Source: Myxococcales bacterium (lineage in GTDB: Bacteria; Myxococcota_A; Polyangia; Palsa-1104). Taken from it: a DNA stretch of 42,916 nt. Shown here in pieces: positions 10,985-19,405 of this stretch; the stretch's first letter is position 1; the number at the start of each line of letters is the position of its first letter. The notes below the pieces were generated by a model that did not search any database, was not told where the DNA came from, and worked only from the letters and a program-made list of their open reading frames with translations. A program made the translations under genes and the position numbers. The stretch spans positions 1 to 42,916 of the forward strand of contig JAQBQH010000182.1 of the NCBI GenBank assembly GCA_028287105.1, written 5' to 3'.

Positions 10985-10987
10985 TCT
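10982..10987 (+). promoter_or_regulatory. Candidate -10 element TAGTCT for the Cys-rich lipoprotein
   Basis: TAGTCT includes the stop codon of the preceding RNase Y-like gene (TAG, 10982-10984) and ends 8 nt before the ATG at 10996, another leaderless-type arrangement. Confidence 0.4.
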
Positions 10988-10995
10988 CGCGCGGC

Positions 10996-11781
10996 ATGCG
11001 CGCGCTTCGGGTCCTCGTCGCTCTCACGCTGATGGCGGGCTGTGGCGACTCGGGCCACGAGGCGCCCGATCTGTCGGTGCCCGTGGACATGACGGTGCCG
11101 CTCGACCTGGCGCGCCTCAAGGCCGAGTGCGACGTCTTCGCCAATAGCGGCTGCCCGTCGGGACAGAAGTGCACCGTCGGCACCGACCACGGCACGCCGC
11201 GCGATCTCTGCTTCGCCGTCAGCGCCACCACCGTCGCCGAGGGCGCCGTCTGCGCCGCCGTCACCGACGGCGATCGCGCCGGGGACGACTGCGCGCCTGG
11301 CCTCATCTGCCTCGACTTTCCCGGCGACGGGCCGCACTGCCGCAAGCCCTGCTACGCCCGCAGCGACTGCCCAGCTGGCGGCGGCTGCGTGCTCACGACC
11401 CCGACGTCGACGCAGCGCACGAGCGAGGCGGGCGTCCAGCTCTTGCACGCGTGCATCGCCGACAGCGGCTGCGATCCGGTGTCGCAGAGCGTCTGCACCG
11501 GCACGCGCAAGTGCTGGCTCTCGCCGGCCGACGACATCGGCCGCCTCTCGATCTGCCTCGAGAACAAGACGCCCGGCATGGCCGGCGCGAGCTGCGCGGC
11601 GCAGGTCGACTGCGCGGCCGGATTCCGCTGCCAGAGCCTCGGCTTCTGCCGTCGCTACTGCTACTTCCAGGTGCCCGACGGCGGTGTCGCCGCGGGCCAG
11701 GGCGACTGCCCCGCGGTCGAAGGCGTCTGCGATCGCTTCGCCTTCTCGGGGCCGGTCTACGGCGTCTGCGGCGCCGAATGA
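10996..11781 (+). CDS. Cys-rich lipoprotein, unknown function
   Basis: A 261-residue lipoprotein: MRALRVLVALTLMAGC gives a classical lipobox (LMAGC) with Cys16 as lipidation site. An Asp/Leu/Pro-rich spacer follows (PDLSVPVDMTVPLDLARL), then 24 further cysteines in short repeats of the type SGCPSGQKC, DDCAPGLIC, SDCPAGGGC, VDCAAGFRC. Such Cys-rich repeats resemble EGF-like modules of surface lipoproteins common in Myxococcota. All cysteines are predicted to be extracytoplasmic and disulfide-bonded. No catalytic residues are recognisable. It lies 11 bp after the RNase Y-like gene and 10 bp before the dehydrogenase gene, but the three products have no obvious common function. Confidence 0.8.
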   Translation: MRALRVLVALTLMAGCGDSGHEAPDLSVPVDMTVPLDLARLKAECDVFANSGCPSGQKCTVGTDHGTPRDLCFAVSATTVAEGAVCAAVTDGDRAGDDCAPGLICLDFPGDGPHCRKPCYARSDCPAGGGCVLTTPTSTQRTSEAGVQLLHACIADSGCDPVSQSVCTGTRKCWLSPADDIGRLSICLENKTPGMAGASCAAQVDCAAGFRCQSLGFCRRYCYFQVPDGGVAAGQGDCPAVEGVCDRFAFSGPVYGVCGAE

Positions 11782-11791
11782 GAGGGCGACG

Positions 11792-12820
11792 ATGCGGGCC
11801 GTGACGCTGAGGTCGCATGGGGGACCCGAGGTGCTGACGCTCGAGGAGCTGCCGTCACCGACGGCGGGCCCGGGCCAGGTGCGCGTGCGCGTCGCCGCCG
11901 TGGCGATGAACCACCTCGATGTCTGGGTGCGCAAGGGGCTGCCGCATCTCAAGCTCGAGTATCCGTTCTTGCTCGGGGCCGATGTCGCGGGGACCGTCGA
12001 TCAGGTCGGCGCCGGCGTCGTGGGCGTCGACGAGGGCGACGAGATCGTCGTCAATCCCGGCCACTCGTGCGGGCGCTGTCGCGAGTGCCTCTCGGGGCGC
12101 GACAACCTGTGCCGCCACTATCGGCTCATGGGCGAGGACATCTCGGGCGGCTACGCCGAGCAGATCGTCGTGCCGGCGCAGAATGTCGTGCCGAGGCCGA
12201 AGAGCGTGACCGTCGAGCAGGCGGCGGCGGTGCCGGTGACCTTCTTGACCGCATGGCAGATGCTGACGCGCAAGGCGCCGGTCAAGCCGGGCGACGACGT
12301 GCTGGTCATCGCCGCCGGCTCGGGAGTCGGGGTCGCGGCGGTGCAGATCGCCAAGCTGCACGGCGCGCGGGTCATCGCCACCGCGTCGAGCGACGAGAAG
12401 CTCGAGCGGGCGCGCGCGCTCGGCGCCGACGAGGTCATCAACCACAAGAGCCAGGATCTGGTCGCCGAGGTGAAGCGGCTGACCGGCAAGCGCGGCGTCG
12501 ACATCATCTTCGAGCATGTAGGTGCCGAGGTCTGGCCCAAGCTCATCCTGGCGGCGGCCCGCGGCGGCCGCATCGTGACCTGCGGCGCCACTTCGGGGTT
12601 CGACGCCCGCACGGACCTGCGTCACGTCTTCTTCCGCCAGCTCGAGATCCTGGGCTCGACGATGGGGTCGAAAGGTGACCTCTACCCCATTCTGGAGCAC
12701 GTCGGGGCCGGTCGACTGAAGCCGGTTGTGGATAAGATCATGCCTTTAACCCGGGCGGAGGCCGCCCACCGCTTGCTTGAAGGTCGCGGGATCTTTGGCA
12801 AAATTGTTTTGACTCCTTAG
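11792..12820 (+). CDS. Zinc-binding medium-chain alcohol dehydrogenase/quinone oxidoreductase family protein
   Basis: A 342-residue MDR-superfamily protein. The N-terminal GroES-like domain begins MRAVTLRSHGGPEVL. The structural zinc lobe is present (CGRCRECLSGRDNLC, about residues 93-107). The nucleotide-binding Rossmann fold is marked by VLVIAAGSGVGVAAVQIAKLHGARVIATASS. At the usual catalytic-zinc position the sequence is MNHLDVWVRKG: Asn replaces the zinc-binding Cys, so the catalytic zinc is probably absent, as in quinone-oxidoreductase-like members. A short-range NAD(P)H-dependent reduction of an enone or quinone is likely, but the substrate is unknown. The ATG at 11792 is 10 bp after the lipoprotein stop, preceded by AGAGGGCG. 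It ends 55 bp before the merR-isc operon. Confidence 0.85.
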   Translation: MRAVTLRSHGGPEVLTLEELPSPTAGPGQVRVRVAAVAMNHLDVWVRKGLPHLKLEYPFLLGADVAGTVDQVGAGVVGVDEGDEIVVNPGHSCGRCRECLSGRDNLCRHYRLMGEDISGGYAEQIVVPAQNVVPRPKSVTVEQAAAVPVTFLTAWQMLTRKAPVKPGDDVLVIAAGSGVGVAAVQIAKLHGARVIATASSDEKLERARALGADEVINHKSQDLVAEVKRLTGKRGVDIIFEHVGAEVWPKLILAAARGGRIVTCGATSGFDARTDLRHVFFRQLEILGSTMGSKGDLYPILEHVGAGRLKPVVDKIMPLTRAEAAHRLLEGRGIFGKIVLTP

Positions 12821-12823
12821 ACG

Positions 12824-12869
12824 TTGACACCATGCCCCAGCTGCACTAACTAATACTCGTACGTAAGGG
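12824..12869 (+). promoter_or_regulatory. Candidate promoter region of the merR-isc operon
   Basis: A perfect -35 hexamer TTGACA (12824-12829) is followed by AT-rich sequence (12847-12857). TAATAC (12851-12856) would give a 21-bp spacer, longer than the 17 bp of ordinary promoters and in the direction of the stretched spacers of MerR-controlled promoters. CAGCTG (12838-12843) is centred in that spacer. AAGGG (12865-12869) is the ribosome site of merR. The -10 assignment is tentative. Confidence 0.45.
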
Positions 12870-12875
12870 TGAGAG

Positions 12876-13385
12876 TTGGGGCCTAACAGCGAACATACTT
12901 TTACGCTTGGCAAACCCCTCCGGGTGGGTGAGCTGGCGAAACGCACCGGGAAAACGGTGCGAGCGCTACATCTGTACGAGGAGATGGGGCTGCTCAAGCC
13001 CGTGCATCGCTCGAAGGGCGGCTTTCGGCTCTTCGCGCCGTCGGCGATCCATCGGGTCGAGTGGATTCAGAAGCTGCAGGACGCCGGCTTCTCGCTCCAC
13101 GACCTGCAGGATCTTCTGCACGAAGTGACCGACCAGACGGGCGTCGCCTCGATGGCGATGGAGCGAGTTCGGCACCTGTTCGCCGAGCGGCTGCGCGAGA
13201 CGCGCGACCAGATCAAGCGGCTGACGCAGCTCGAGCGCGATCTCGACGCGAGCCTCGCGTACCTCGAGGGCTGTCGCTCGTGCGAGCCGCAGACCCACCA
13301 GGTCCAGGACTGCCCGAGCTGCAACCACAATGGCCACGAGGAAGGTGCGCAACCGATCCTGGTGGCAGGCATCCATAGAGGGTAA
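12876..13385 (+). CDS. MerR-family regulator with C-terminal four-cysteine motif, leading the isc operon
   Basis: A 169-residue MerR-type protein. The DNA-binding winged helix (about residues 14-85) reads [26 protein letters not shown]...[24 protein letters not shown], followed by a dimerisation helix ([19 protein letters not shown]). The C-terminus holds C133-x2-C136-x9-C146-x2-C149 plus H141, H151 and H154, a likely zinc or Fe-S site; the spacing differs from SoxR (C-x2-C-x-C-x5-C). TTG start, chosen for the AAGGG 6 nt upstream and because no better start precedes the HTH. Its TAA overlaps an ATG of iscS (13385), so it is the first gene of the ISC operon, in the position IscR holds in enterobacteria. 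I infer that it senses Fe-S status or a metal and regulates the operon; the ligand is untested. Confidence 0.85.
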   Translation: MGPNSEHTFTLGKPLRVGELAKRTGKTVRALHLYEEMGLLKPVHRSKGGFRLFAPSAIHRVEWIQKLQDAGFSLHDLQDLLHEVTDQTGVASMAMERVRHLFAERLRETRDQIKRLTQLERDLDASLAYLEGCRSCEPQTHQVQDCPSCNHNGHEEGAQPILVAGIHRG

Positions 13386-13390
13386 TGACA

Positions 13391-14620
13391 ATGGCCGCAG
13401 TCAAGGTACCAATCTTCATGGACAACCACTCGACCACGCCGGTGGATCCGCGCGTGCTCGATGCGATGTTGCCGTACTTCCGCGAGGACTTCGGCAACGC
13501 CGCCTCGCGCAACCACGTCTTCGGCTGGAAGGCCGAGAAGGCGGTGGAGCTGGCGCGCGAGCAGGTGGGCGCGCTCATCGGTGCGTCGGCCAAGGAGATC
13601 GTGTGGACCTCGGGCGCGACCGAGGCGATCAACCTCGCGCTCAAGGGCGCGGCCGAGTTTTATCACGAGAAGGGCAACCACATCATCACGGGGCAGACCG
13701 AGCACAAGGCGACGCTCGATACCTGCAAGCGGCTCGAGAAGCAGGGCTGCGAAGTGACCTACCTCCCCGTCGACCAGGTGGGCTCGATCTCGGCGCAGCA
13801 GGTCGCCGACGCGATCAAGCCGAACACGATCCTCGTGGCGCTGATGGCGGCCAACAACGAGATCGGCACGGTTCATCCGATTCCCGAGATTGGCGCGGCC
13901 ATCAAGGCCAAGAAGAAGGACGTTCTCTTTTTCGTCGACGCGGTGCAGGCGGCCGGCAAGGTGCCGTTCGACGTCACCGAGTCGAAGGTCGATCTGGCGG
14001 CGCTGTCGGCGCACAAGATCTACGGACCGAAAGGCGTCGGCGCGCTGTACGTGCGTCGCAAGCCGCGCGTGCGCGTCGTCGAGCAGATCGACGGCGGCGG
14101 TCACGAGCGCGGCATGCGCTCGGGCACGCTCAACGTGCCGGGCATCGTCGGGTTCGGCAAGGCGGCGGAGCTGTCGCGCCTCGAGCGTGACGAAGAGGCG
14201 GCGCGGCTCATCGGGCTGCGCACGCGGCTGCTCACGTACTTGCAGCAGAATTTGAAAGAGGTCCACGTCAACGGCTCGATGACGTCGCGGCTGCCGGGCA
14301 ACTTGAACGTCAGCTTCGCGTACGTCGAGGGTGAGGGCCTGATGATGGCGCTCAAGGACGTGGCGGTATCGTCGGGATCGGCGTGCACGTCGGCGTCGCT
14401 CGAGCCGTCGTACGTGTTGCGTGCGCTCGGCGTCGGTGAAGAGATGGCGCATTCGTCGATCCGCTTTGGGATCGGCCGTTTCAATTCAGAAGAAGAGATC
14501 GACTACGTTGGTCGTCACGTCGTGGAGGCGGTCAGCCGCTTGCGCGAGATGTCGCCGTTGTGGGAGATGGTGCAAGAGGGGATCGACTTGAAGTCCATTC
14601 AATGGGCTGCGGAGCACTAG
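13391..14620 (+). CDS. iscS: Cysteine desulfurase IscS
   Basis: A 409-residue class I cysteine desulfurase, the sulfur donor for Fe-S assembly. It is a PLP enzyme: [25 protein letters not shown], the PLP-binding lysine in [10 protein letters not shown] (K209), and the mobile-loop active-site cysteine in [17 protein letters not shown] (C332). The C-terminal region ([19 protein letters not shown]) follows E. coli IscS closely. ATG 13391 is preferred because GAGGG (13378-13382) is 8 nt upstream; ATG 13385 overlaps the merR stop and would add MT. iscU follows after 2 bp. Cytoplasmic; partner of IscU, delivering persulfide sulfur. Confidence 0.96.
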   Translation: MAAVKVPIFMDNHSTTPVDPRVLDAMLPYFREDFGNAASRNHVFGWKAEKAVELAREQVGALIGASAKEIVWTSGATEAINLALKGAAEFYHEKGNHIITGQTEHKATLDTCKRLEKQGCEVTYLPVDQVGSISAQQVADAIKPNTILVALMAANNEIGTVHPIPEIGAAIKAKKKDVLFFVDAVQAAGKVPFDVTESKVDLAALSAHKIYGPKGVGALYVRRKPRVRVVEQIDGGGHERGMRSGTLNVPGIVGFGKAAELSRLERDEEAARLIGLRTRLLTYLQQNLKEVHVNGSMTSRLPGNLNVSFAYVEGEGLMMALKDVAVSSGSACTSASLEPSYVLRALGVGEEMAHSSIRFGIGRFNSEEEIDYVGRHVVEAVSRLREMSPLWEMVQEGIDLKSIQWAAEH

Positions 14621-14622
14621 TC

Positions 14623-15012
14623 ATGGCGTACTCGGAGAAGGTCATCGAGCATTACGAAAACCCGCGCAACGTCGGCTCGCTCGACAAGAACGCGGAAGAT
14701 GTCGGCACCGGCCTCGTCGGCGCGCCGGCCTGCGGCGACGTGATGAAGCTGCAGATCAAGGTCGAAGGCGGCATCATCACCGATGCCAAGTTCAAGACCT
14801 TCGGCTGCGGCTCGGCCATTGCGTCATCGTCGCTGGTGACGGAGTGGGTCAAGGGCATGTCGGTCGACAAGGCGATGGAGCTGAAGAACTCGCAGATCGC
14901 CGAAGAGCTCAACCTGCCGCCGGTCAAGATCCACTGCTCGGTGCTGGCGGAGGACGCGATCAAGGCGGCCATCGCCGACTACAAGAAGAAGCAGCTGACC
15001 AAGGGCTCGTGA
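14623..15012 (+). CDS. iscU: Fe-S cluster assembly scaffold IscU
   Basis: A 129-residue scaffold very close to E. coli IscU: MAYSEKVIEHYENPRNVG, the three cluster cysteines C37 (ACGD), C62 (GCGSAIASSS) and C105 (HCSVLAEDA), the conserved D39, and the HscA recognition motif LPPVK (98-102). It accepts sulfur from IscS, builds a [2Fe-2S] cluster and hands it on with help from HscA/HscB. Upstream in-frame ATG codons are inside iscS; ATG 14623 has GGAG at 14611-14614. It starts 2 bp after iscS and ends 1 bp before iscA, so co-translation is likely. Confidence 0.97.
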   Translation: MAYSEKVIEHYENPRNVGSLDKNAEDVGTGLVGAPACGDVMKLQIKVEGGIITDAKFKTFGCGSAIASSSLVTEWVKGMSVDKAMELKNSQIAEELNLPPVKIHCSVLAEDAIKAAIADYKKKQLTKGS

Positions 15013-15013
15013 C

Positions 15014-15421
15014 ATGCAACAGGCCGGCATACATGGTGAGGCGCCCGTAGCGCGCAGCGAAGGCGACGGTGAATTCAAGGTCGCCGACGCTGCGATTGCG
15101 CACATCGGACGGTTGACCGACAAGCGGAGGGCCGAAGGCAAGGCGACCGAGGCGATCCGCATCGGATTGCGCGGCGGCGGCTGTGACGGCTTCTCCTACG
15201 TGTTCGAGTGGGCGGACAAGCCTGCCGGCAAGCACGACCATGTGCTCGAGTTCGACAACGGCGCCGGCGGAACGGTGCGCCTGTTCATCGACAAGAAGAG
15301 CATGCTGTACTTGAAGGGCACGACGCTGAACTTCGTCACCGGCCTCATGGGCCATGGGTTCAAGTTCGAGAATCCGAATGTCAAAGGCGCGTGCGGCTGC
15401 GGCGAGAGCGTGCAGTTCTAA
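15014..15421 (+). CDS. iscA: A-type Fe-S carrier IscA
   Basis: A 135-residue HesB/IscA family protein with cluster/iron-binding cysteines C57 (RGGGCDGFSYVFEW) and C127/C129 in the terminal ACGCGESVQF. It is longer than E. coli IscA (107) because of an N-terminal extension of about 20 residues before FKVADAAIAHI. The canonical GCSGFSY is GCDGFSY here. ATG 15014 has AAGGG (15001-15005) 8 nt upstream. It acts as a carrier or iron donor between IscU and [4Fe-4S] client proteins. Position between iscU and hscB matches the standard operon order. Confidence 0.95.
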   Translation: MQQAGIHGEAPVARSEGDGEFKVADAAIAHIGRLTDKRRAEGKATEAIRIGLRGGGCDGFSYVFEWADKPAGKHDHVLEFDNGAGGTVRLFIDKKSMLYLKGTTLNFVTGLMGHGFKFENPNVKGACGCGESVQF

Positions 15422-15450
15422 TCCACGTTTTTCCTCTGAAAGAAACCTAG

Positions 15451-15999
15451 ATGGATCGTGATCATTTCGAAGTGCTGGGTCTGGCGCGGGCGTACCACGT
15501 GGACGCTGCCGACATGGAAGCGCGCTATCTGGCTCTGCAAAAAGAGACGCATCCCGACCGCTTCGCCAAGGCGCTGCCGCGCGAACGGATGGACGCGGTC
15601 GTGCGCAACACCGAGCTCAACGACGCTTATAAAGTGTTGAAACACGATATCAAGCGCGCCGAATACCTCCTGAAACTGGAAGGTATCGATCTGGGCGAGG
15701 AGAAGCCGCAGCCGACGACCGGAGCGACCAAGCAGCTGGTGGTCGACGCCAAGCTGCTCATGGAAGTCATGGAGCTGCGCGAGGCGCTCGCCGAGGCCCG
15801 CAGCGACAAGGATGAGCCGAAGGTCGAGGCGTTGACCGAAGACGTCCAGGTGCGGCGCGCGCGCGCGCTGCAGATCGTCGACGAAGGATTTACGGCGTAC
15901 GAAAAGGGTGACAAGTCGAAGCTGGACGCGATTGCGCGTGCACTCGTTTCGTTACGTTACTATGCGCGTTTCATGGAAGAAGTAGAGGGCAAGGAGTAG
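15451..15999 (+). CDS. hscB: J-domain co-chaperone HscB
   Basis: A 182-residue protein. The N-terminal J domain (about residues 4-75) carries the HPD motif in THPDRF and the helix NTELNDAYKVLKHDIKRAEYLL. The C-terminal half is the HscB oligomerisation/IscU-binding bundle (LLMEVMELREALAEA ... LRYYARFMEEVE). It recruits IscU to HscA and stimulates the ATPase. Length is close to E. coli HscB (171). Only a weak purine-rich stretch (GAAAGAAA) precedes the ATG. Its stop lies 3 bp before hscA. Confidence 0.95.
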   Translation: MDRDHFEVLGLARAYHVDAADMEARYLALQKETHPDRFAKALPRERMDAVVRNTELNDAYKVLKHDIKRAEYLLKLEGIDLGEEKPQPTTGATKQLVVDAKLLMEVMELREALAEARSDKDEPKVEALTEDVQVRRARALQIVDEGFTAYEKGDKSKLDAIARALVSLRYYARFMEEVEGKE

Positions 16000-16002
16000 C
16001 CG

Positions 16003-17931
16003 GTGGCCGACGCGCTCTACGATATCGCCGAGCCTGGAGAGTCCAAGGCGAAGGAAGCGTGCGCGGGGCGCGCCGTGGGGATCGACCTCGGCACGACCAA
16101 TTCGCTGGTGGCGGCGGTGCGCGACGCCAGCCCGGTCTCGTTGCCGGACGCCGAGGGGCGGATGCTGTTGCCGTCGGCGGTGCGCTATCGCGCGGACGGC
16201 GCGCCGATCGTGGGGCGCGAGGCGCTGGCGGCGGCGGCGCTGTATCCGCACGACACGATCGTCTCGGTGAAGCGGTTCATGGGGCGTGGGCCGAAGGACG
16301 CGGAGACGACGCGCCGCTTCACGCCGTATCGCTTCGTCGAGGGCGACGGGCCGGTGGTGAAGTTCGCGGTCGCGGGGCCGCGCGAGGTCACGCCGATGGA
16401 AGTGTCGGCCGAGATCTTGCGGGCGCTCAAGGTTCGCGCCGAAGTGGCGCTCGGTGGGCCGCTCGAGGGCGCCGTGATCACGGTGCCGGCATACTTCGAC
16501 GATGCGCAGCGGCAGGCGACCCGGGATGCGGGCCGCATCGCCGGGCTCGAGGTGCTGCGCCTGTTGAACGAGCCGACGGCGGCAGCGCTGGCGTATGGTC
16601 TCGACAAGAAATCGGAGGGGATGTTCGCCGTCTATGATCTCGGCGGCGGGACGTTCGACATCTCGATCTTGAAGCTGACGGGCGGCGTGTTCGAGGTCAA
16701 GTCGACGGGCGGCGATACGGCGCTCGGCGGGGACGACTTCGATCGCGCGCTCGCCGAGTTGATCGTGGCGAAGACGGGTGGCGACGCGGCGACGATGAGC
16801 GCGTCGGCGCAGCGGGCGCTCCTCGATCAGGCGCGCGCGATCAAACATCAGCTGACCACCGAAGAGACGGTGCTGCTCGACACGCGGCCGGAGTCGGGTA
16901 GCGTGACGCGCGCGGAATTCGAGGCGGCGATTTTGCCGATCGTTGCGCGCACGGCGGCGGCATGCAAGCGCGCGATGAAGGACGCGGGGATCGATCGCGG
17001 GCAGCTCGACGGGGTCATCCTCGTCGGTGGTGCGACGCGGGTTCCGGCGGTGCGGGCGTTCGTCGAGGAGCTGTTCGGGCACGAGCCGCTCGCCGACATC
17101 GATCCCGATCAGGTCGTGGCGCTGGGGGCGGCGGTGCAGGCGGACCTGCTGGCGGGCGGTGGGCCGCGCGAGGACGTGCTGCTGCTCGACGTGATTCCGC
17201 TGTCGCTCGGGCTCGAGTTGATGGGCGGAGTGGTCGAGAAGATCATTCCGCGCAATTCGACGATCCCGACCGGGGCCAAGCAGACGTTCACCACCTACGC
17301 GGACAAGCAGACCGGGTTCGATCTGCACGTGGTGCAAGGCGAGCGCGAGACGGTCAACGAGTGCCGGTCGCTGGCGCGCTTTCAGCTCAAGGGCATTCCG
17401 CCGATGGCGGCGGGGATGGCGCGGCTGGAGGTGACCTTCCTCGTCGACGCGGACGGGATCTTGCGGGTGATGGCGCGCGAGCAGACGACCGGGCAGGAGT
17501 CGTCGGTCGAGGTCAAGCCGTCGTACGGGCTGACGGAGGAGCAGATCGAACAGATGCTCTTCGACTCGTACGAGTATGCGGAAGAGGACCTCACGGCGCG
17601 GCTATTGGCGGAGGCGCGGGTCGAGGCGGAGCGGATCCTGGCGGCGCTGGCGGGGGCGCTGGTCTCGGACGGGCGGCTCTTGAGCGCGGAGGAGCGGACG
17701 GCGATCGAGGGCACGATGGCTGGGCTGGCCGAGGCGGTCAAGGCAGGCGACCACCACGCGATCCGGAAGCGGACGTCGGAGCTGGATTTGCAGACCAAGC
17801 CGTTTGCGGAGCGACGGATGAACGAAGGCATCAATCGCGCGATCGGGGGCCATCAGGTGGACGAGATTGGCGACAGGGTCGAGCACGCCAAGGGAACGGC
17901 GGCGCACGAGGGACCGGGAGGAGGGCACTGA
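16003..17931 (+). CDS. hscA: Hsp70-type chaperone HscA
   Basis: A 642-residue Hsp70 paralogue dedicated to Fe-S transfer from IscU. The ATPase domain has phosphate-binding motifs [13 protein letters not shown] (about 27-39), [13 protein letters not shown] and [13 protein letters not shown]. The substrate domain includes [28 protein letters not shown] and [16 protein letters not shown] helical lid ends in a short acidic/His tail. A GTG start at 16003 is chosen for AAGGAG (15991-15996); it adds about 23 residues before the fold compared with E. coli HscA (616). Neighbours iscU and hscB identify it as HscA rather than DnaK. The TGA overlaps the ATG of fdx. Confidence 0.95.
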   Translation: MADALYDIAEPGESKAKEACAGRAVGIDLGTTNSLVAAVRDASPVSLPDAEGRMLLPSAVRYRADGAPIVGREALAAAALYPHDTIVSVKRFMGRGPKDAETTRRFTPYRFVEGDGPVVKFAVAGPREVTPMEVSAEILRALKVRAEVALGGPLEGAVITVPAYFDDAQRQATRDAGRIAGLEVLRLLNEPTAAALAYGLDKKSEGMFAVYDLGGGTFDISILKLTGGVFEVKSTGGDTALGGDDFDRALAELIVAKTGGDAATMSASAQRALLDQARAIKHQLTTEETVLLDTRPESGSVTRAEFEAAILPIVARTAAACKRAMKDAGIDRGQLDGVILVGGATRVPAVRAFVEELFGHEPLADIDPDQVVALGAAVQADLLAGGGPREDVLLLDVIPLSLGLELMGGVVEKIIPRNSTIPTGAKQTFTTYADKQTGFDLHVVQGERETVNECRSLARFQLKGIPPMAAGMARLEVTFLVDADGILRVMAREQTTGQESSVEVKPSYGLTEEQIEQMLFDSYEYAEEDLTARLLAEARVEAERILAALAGALVSDGRLLSAEERTAIEGTMAGLAEAVKAGDHHAIRKRTSELDLQTKPFAERRMNEGINRAIGGHQVDEIGDRVEHAKGTAAHEGPGGGH

Positions 17932-18299
17932 TGCCGAAGGTGAAGTTCATGCCTGACGGGATCGAGATCGAGGCCAAGCCGGGGTCGACCATCTTGCAGG
18001 CGGCCAAGGCGGCGCACGCTCAGGTCGGCTACGCCTGCGGCGGGGTCTGCGCGTGCTCCACCTGTCACGTCTACGTCAAGCAGGGGTTCGACTCGTTGTC
18101 GGAGCAGGAAGAGAACGAGATGGACATCCTCGACAAGGCCTTCGACGTGCGCGCCTCCTCGCGGCTCGGCTGTCAGTCGAAGGTGGGCGACGAAGATCTG
18201 GTCGTCGAGATCACGCGCGAGTCGAGGCAGGCGTGGTTCGACGAGCATCCGGAGGAGCGGGAGAAGCACAAGGTCGCGGGTAGCTCGGTAGCTCGCTAG
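17931..18299 (+). CDS. fdx: [2Fe-2S] ferredoxin of the ISC system
   Basis: A 122-residue ISC-type (adrenodoxin-like) ferredoxin. Cluster cysteines are C36, C42, C45 and C81 (YACGGVCACSTCHVYV ... SSRLGCQSKV), matching E. coli Fdx spacing, and the acidic FDSLSEQEENEMDILDKAFD helix is present. It supplies electrons for persulfide reduction during IscU assembly. The start overlaps the hscA stop (TGATG) with a strong ribosome site GGGAGGAGGG (17916-17925). The last codons lie in an 8-bp tandem repeat (18281-18304), and the C-terminus extends about 15 residues past the usual end (EEREKHKVAGSSVAR). Confidence 0.96.
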   Translation: MPKVKFMPDGIEIEAKPGSTILQAAKAAHAQVGYACGGVCACSTCHVYVKQGFDSLSEQEENEMDILDKAFDVRASSRLGCQSKVGDEDLVVEITRESRQAWFDEHPEEREKHKVAGSSVAR

Positions 18300-18304
18300 C
18301 TCGG
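18281..18304. repeat. Three tandem copies of an 8-bp unit at the end of the isc operon
   Basis: TAGCTCGG, TAGCTCGC and TAGCTCGG follow one another, encoding the last residues and stop of fdx. The unit contains the palindrome AGCT, so short hairpins are possible, and CTTTT follows at 18305-18309. It might act as a weak transcript end, or be slippage-derived. Confidence 0.6.
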
Positions 18305-18373
18305 CTTTTAGGGGTTATCGAAACTGCCCTCAAAAAGTTGCGCAGTTCCCTCCGCCCCCCTAACCATCGGACC

Positions 18374-18586
18374 ATGAGCTTCGAATTTCCTTGTCCCTGG
18401 TGCGGCTGCGACACCAAGGTGCGCGGCTCCGAAGCGGCGTCGTGGCGCTTCCGCATTCCGTGCGATCTGTGCAACCGCGACATGATCGTCACGTGGGACG
18501 GCGGCCTCGTCGTCGGGCGCGCCGGCCAGACGCTCGCCCGCACCGAAGACGACACCGTCCGCATCCGCATCGCCAAAGCCGGCTGA
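18374..18586 (+). CDS. Small zinc-ribbon protein, unknown function
   Basis: A 70-residue protein with two CxxC knuckles (CPWC near residues 7-10 and CDLC near 32-35), typical of a zinc ribbon, followed by a small beta sheet (MIVTWDGGLVVGRAGQTLA). The short upstream frame from TTG 18338 has no support; ATG 18374 begins directly before the first knuckle (MSFEFPCPWC). It lies alone in the gap between fdx and an enoyl-CoA hydratase gene. It could bind nucleic acid or another protein. Codon usage fits the neighbourhood. Moderate confidence that it is a gene, none about its role. Confidence 0.6.
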   Translation: MSFEFPCPWCGCDTKVRGSEAASWRFRIPCDLCNRDMIVTWDGGLVVGRAGQTLARTEDDTVRIRIAKAG

Positions 18587-18605
18587 CAAGCGAACATCGC
18601 TGCGC

Positions 18606-18611
18606 TATCGT
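18606..18611 (+). promoter_or_regulatory. Candidate -10 element TATCGT for the enoyl-CoA hydratase gene
   Basis: TATCGT ends 8 nt before ATG 18620. A 5-bp inverted repeat AGCGA-ACA-TCGCT (18589-18601) lies just upstream and a 7-bp one spans the start codon. Confidence 0.4.
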
Positions 18612-18628
18612 CGCCCGCCATGGGCGAC
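18610..18628 (+). other. Inverted repeat centred on the start codon of the enoyl-CoA hydratase gene
   Basis: GTCGCCC (18610-18616) and GGGCGAC (18622-18628) form a perfect 7-bp repeat with a 5-nt loop that holds most of the ATG (18620-18622). It could be an operator or, in a longer transcript, mask the start. Confidence 0.4.
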
Positions 18629-19405
18629 AAAGTCCGCTTCTCCGTCGACGGTGGCATCGCCACCCTGACGCTGCACGATCCGCCGGCCAACACCTACAGC
18701 TACGAGATGATGCAGGAGCTCGATGCCGCCATCCTGCAGGCGCGGATGGACGACGACGTCCACGTGCTCGTCATCCGTGGCGACGGTGACAAGTTCTTCT
18801 GCGCCGGCGCCGACATCAAGATGCTCGCCGGCGCCAAGCCCTCCTTCAAATACAACTTCTGCCTGCACGCCAACGAGACGCTCAACCGCCTCGAGCAGAC
18901 GCCGAAGCTGGTCATCGCCGCCATCAACGGCCACTGCGTCGGCGGCGGCCTCGAGGTCGCCATGGCCTGCGATCTGCGCATCGCCCGTCGCGGCAAGGGC
19001 AAGATCGGCCTGCCCGAGGTCTCTCTCGGCGTCTTGCCCGGCACCGGCGGAACCCAGCGGCTGGCGCGCCTCGTCGGCCGCTCCAAGGCGATCGAGCTCA
19101 TGGCGCTCGGCGCCAACCTCACCGTCGAGCAGGCGCACGCCCTTGGCATCGTCACCGCCCTCGTCGACGACGCCGGCTTCGACGCCGCCGTCACCGAGTA
19201 CGCCCGGCAGTTCGTCCCGCCCGGGCGAGCCTCGAAGGCGGTGGGCGCCATCAAGCGCGCCGTCGTCAGCGGCCTCGAGGTCGACTTCCACTCCGGTCTC
19301 GCCATCGAGCGCGAGCTGCAGCAGCAGCTCTTCATCAGCGACGACGCCAAAGAGGGCATCAACGCCTACGTCGACAAGCGCCCACCCTCGTTCAAGGGCC
19401 GATGA
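18620..19405 (+). CDS. Enoyl-CoA hydratase/isomerase (crotonase family)
   Basis: A 261-residue crotonase-fold enzyme. The oxyanion-hole segments are GDGDKFFCAGADIKML (about 53-68) and AAINGHCVGGGLEVAMACDLRIA (about 98-120). Both catalytic glutamates of true hydratases are in place: the Glu of GGGLEVAM and the Glu of GLPEVSLGVLPGTGGTQRL. It should hydrate trans-2-enoyl-CoA in fatty-acid or amino-acid degradation, in the cytoplasm. No other beta-oxidation gene is nearby, so the pathway is open. Its stop overlaps the start of a 67-residue protein (ATGA, 19402-19405), which implies co-translation. Confidence 0.9.
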   Translation: MGDKVRFSVDGGIATLTLHDPPANTYSYEMMQELDAAILQARMDDDVHVLVIRGDGDKFFCAGADIKMLAGAKPSFKYNFCLHANETLNRLEQTPKLVIAAINGHCVGGGLEVAMACDLRIARRGKGKIGLPEVSLGVLPGTGGTQRLARLVGRSKAIELMALGANLTVEQAHALGIVTALVDDAGFDAAVTEYARQFVPPGRASKAVGAIKRAVVSGLEVDFHSGLAIERELQQQLFISDDAKEGINAYVDKRPPSFKGR

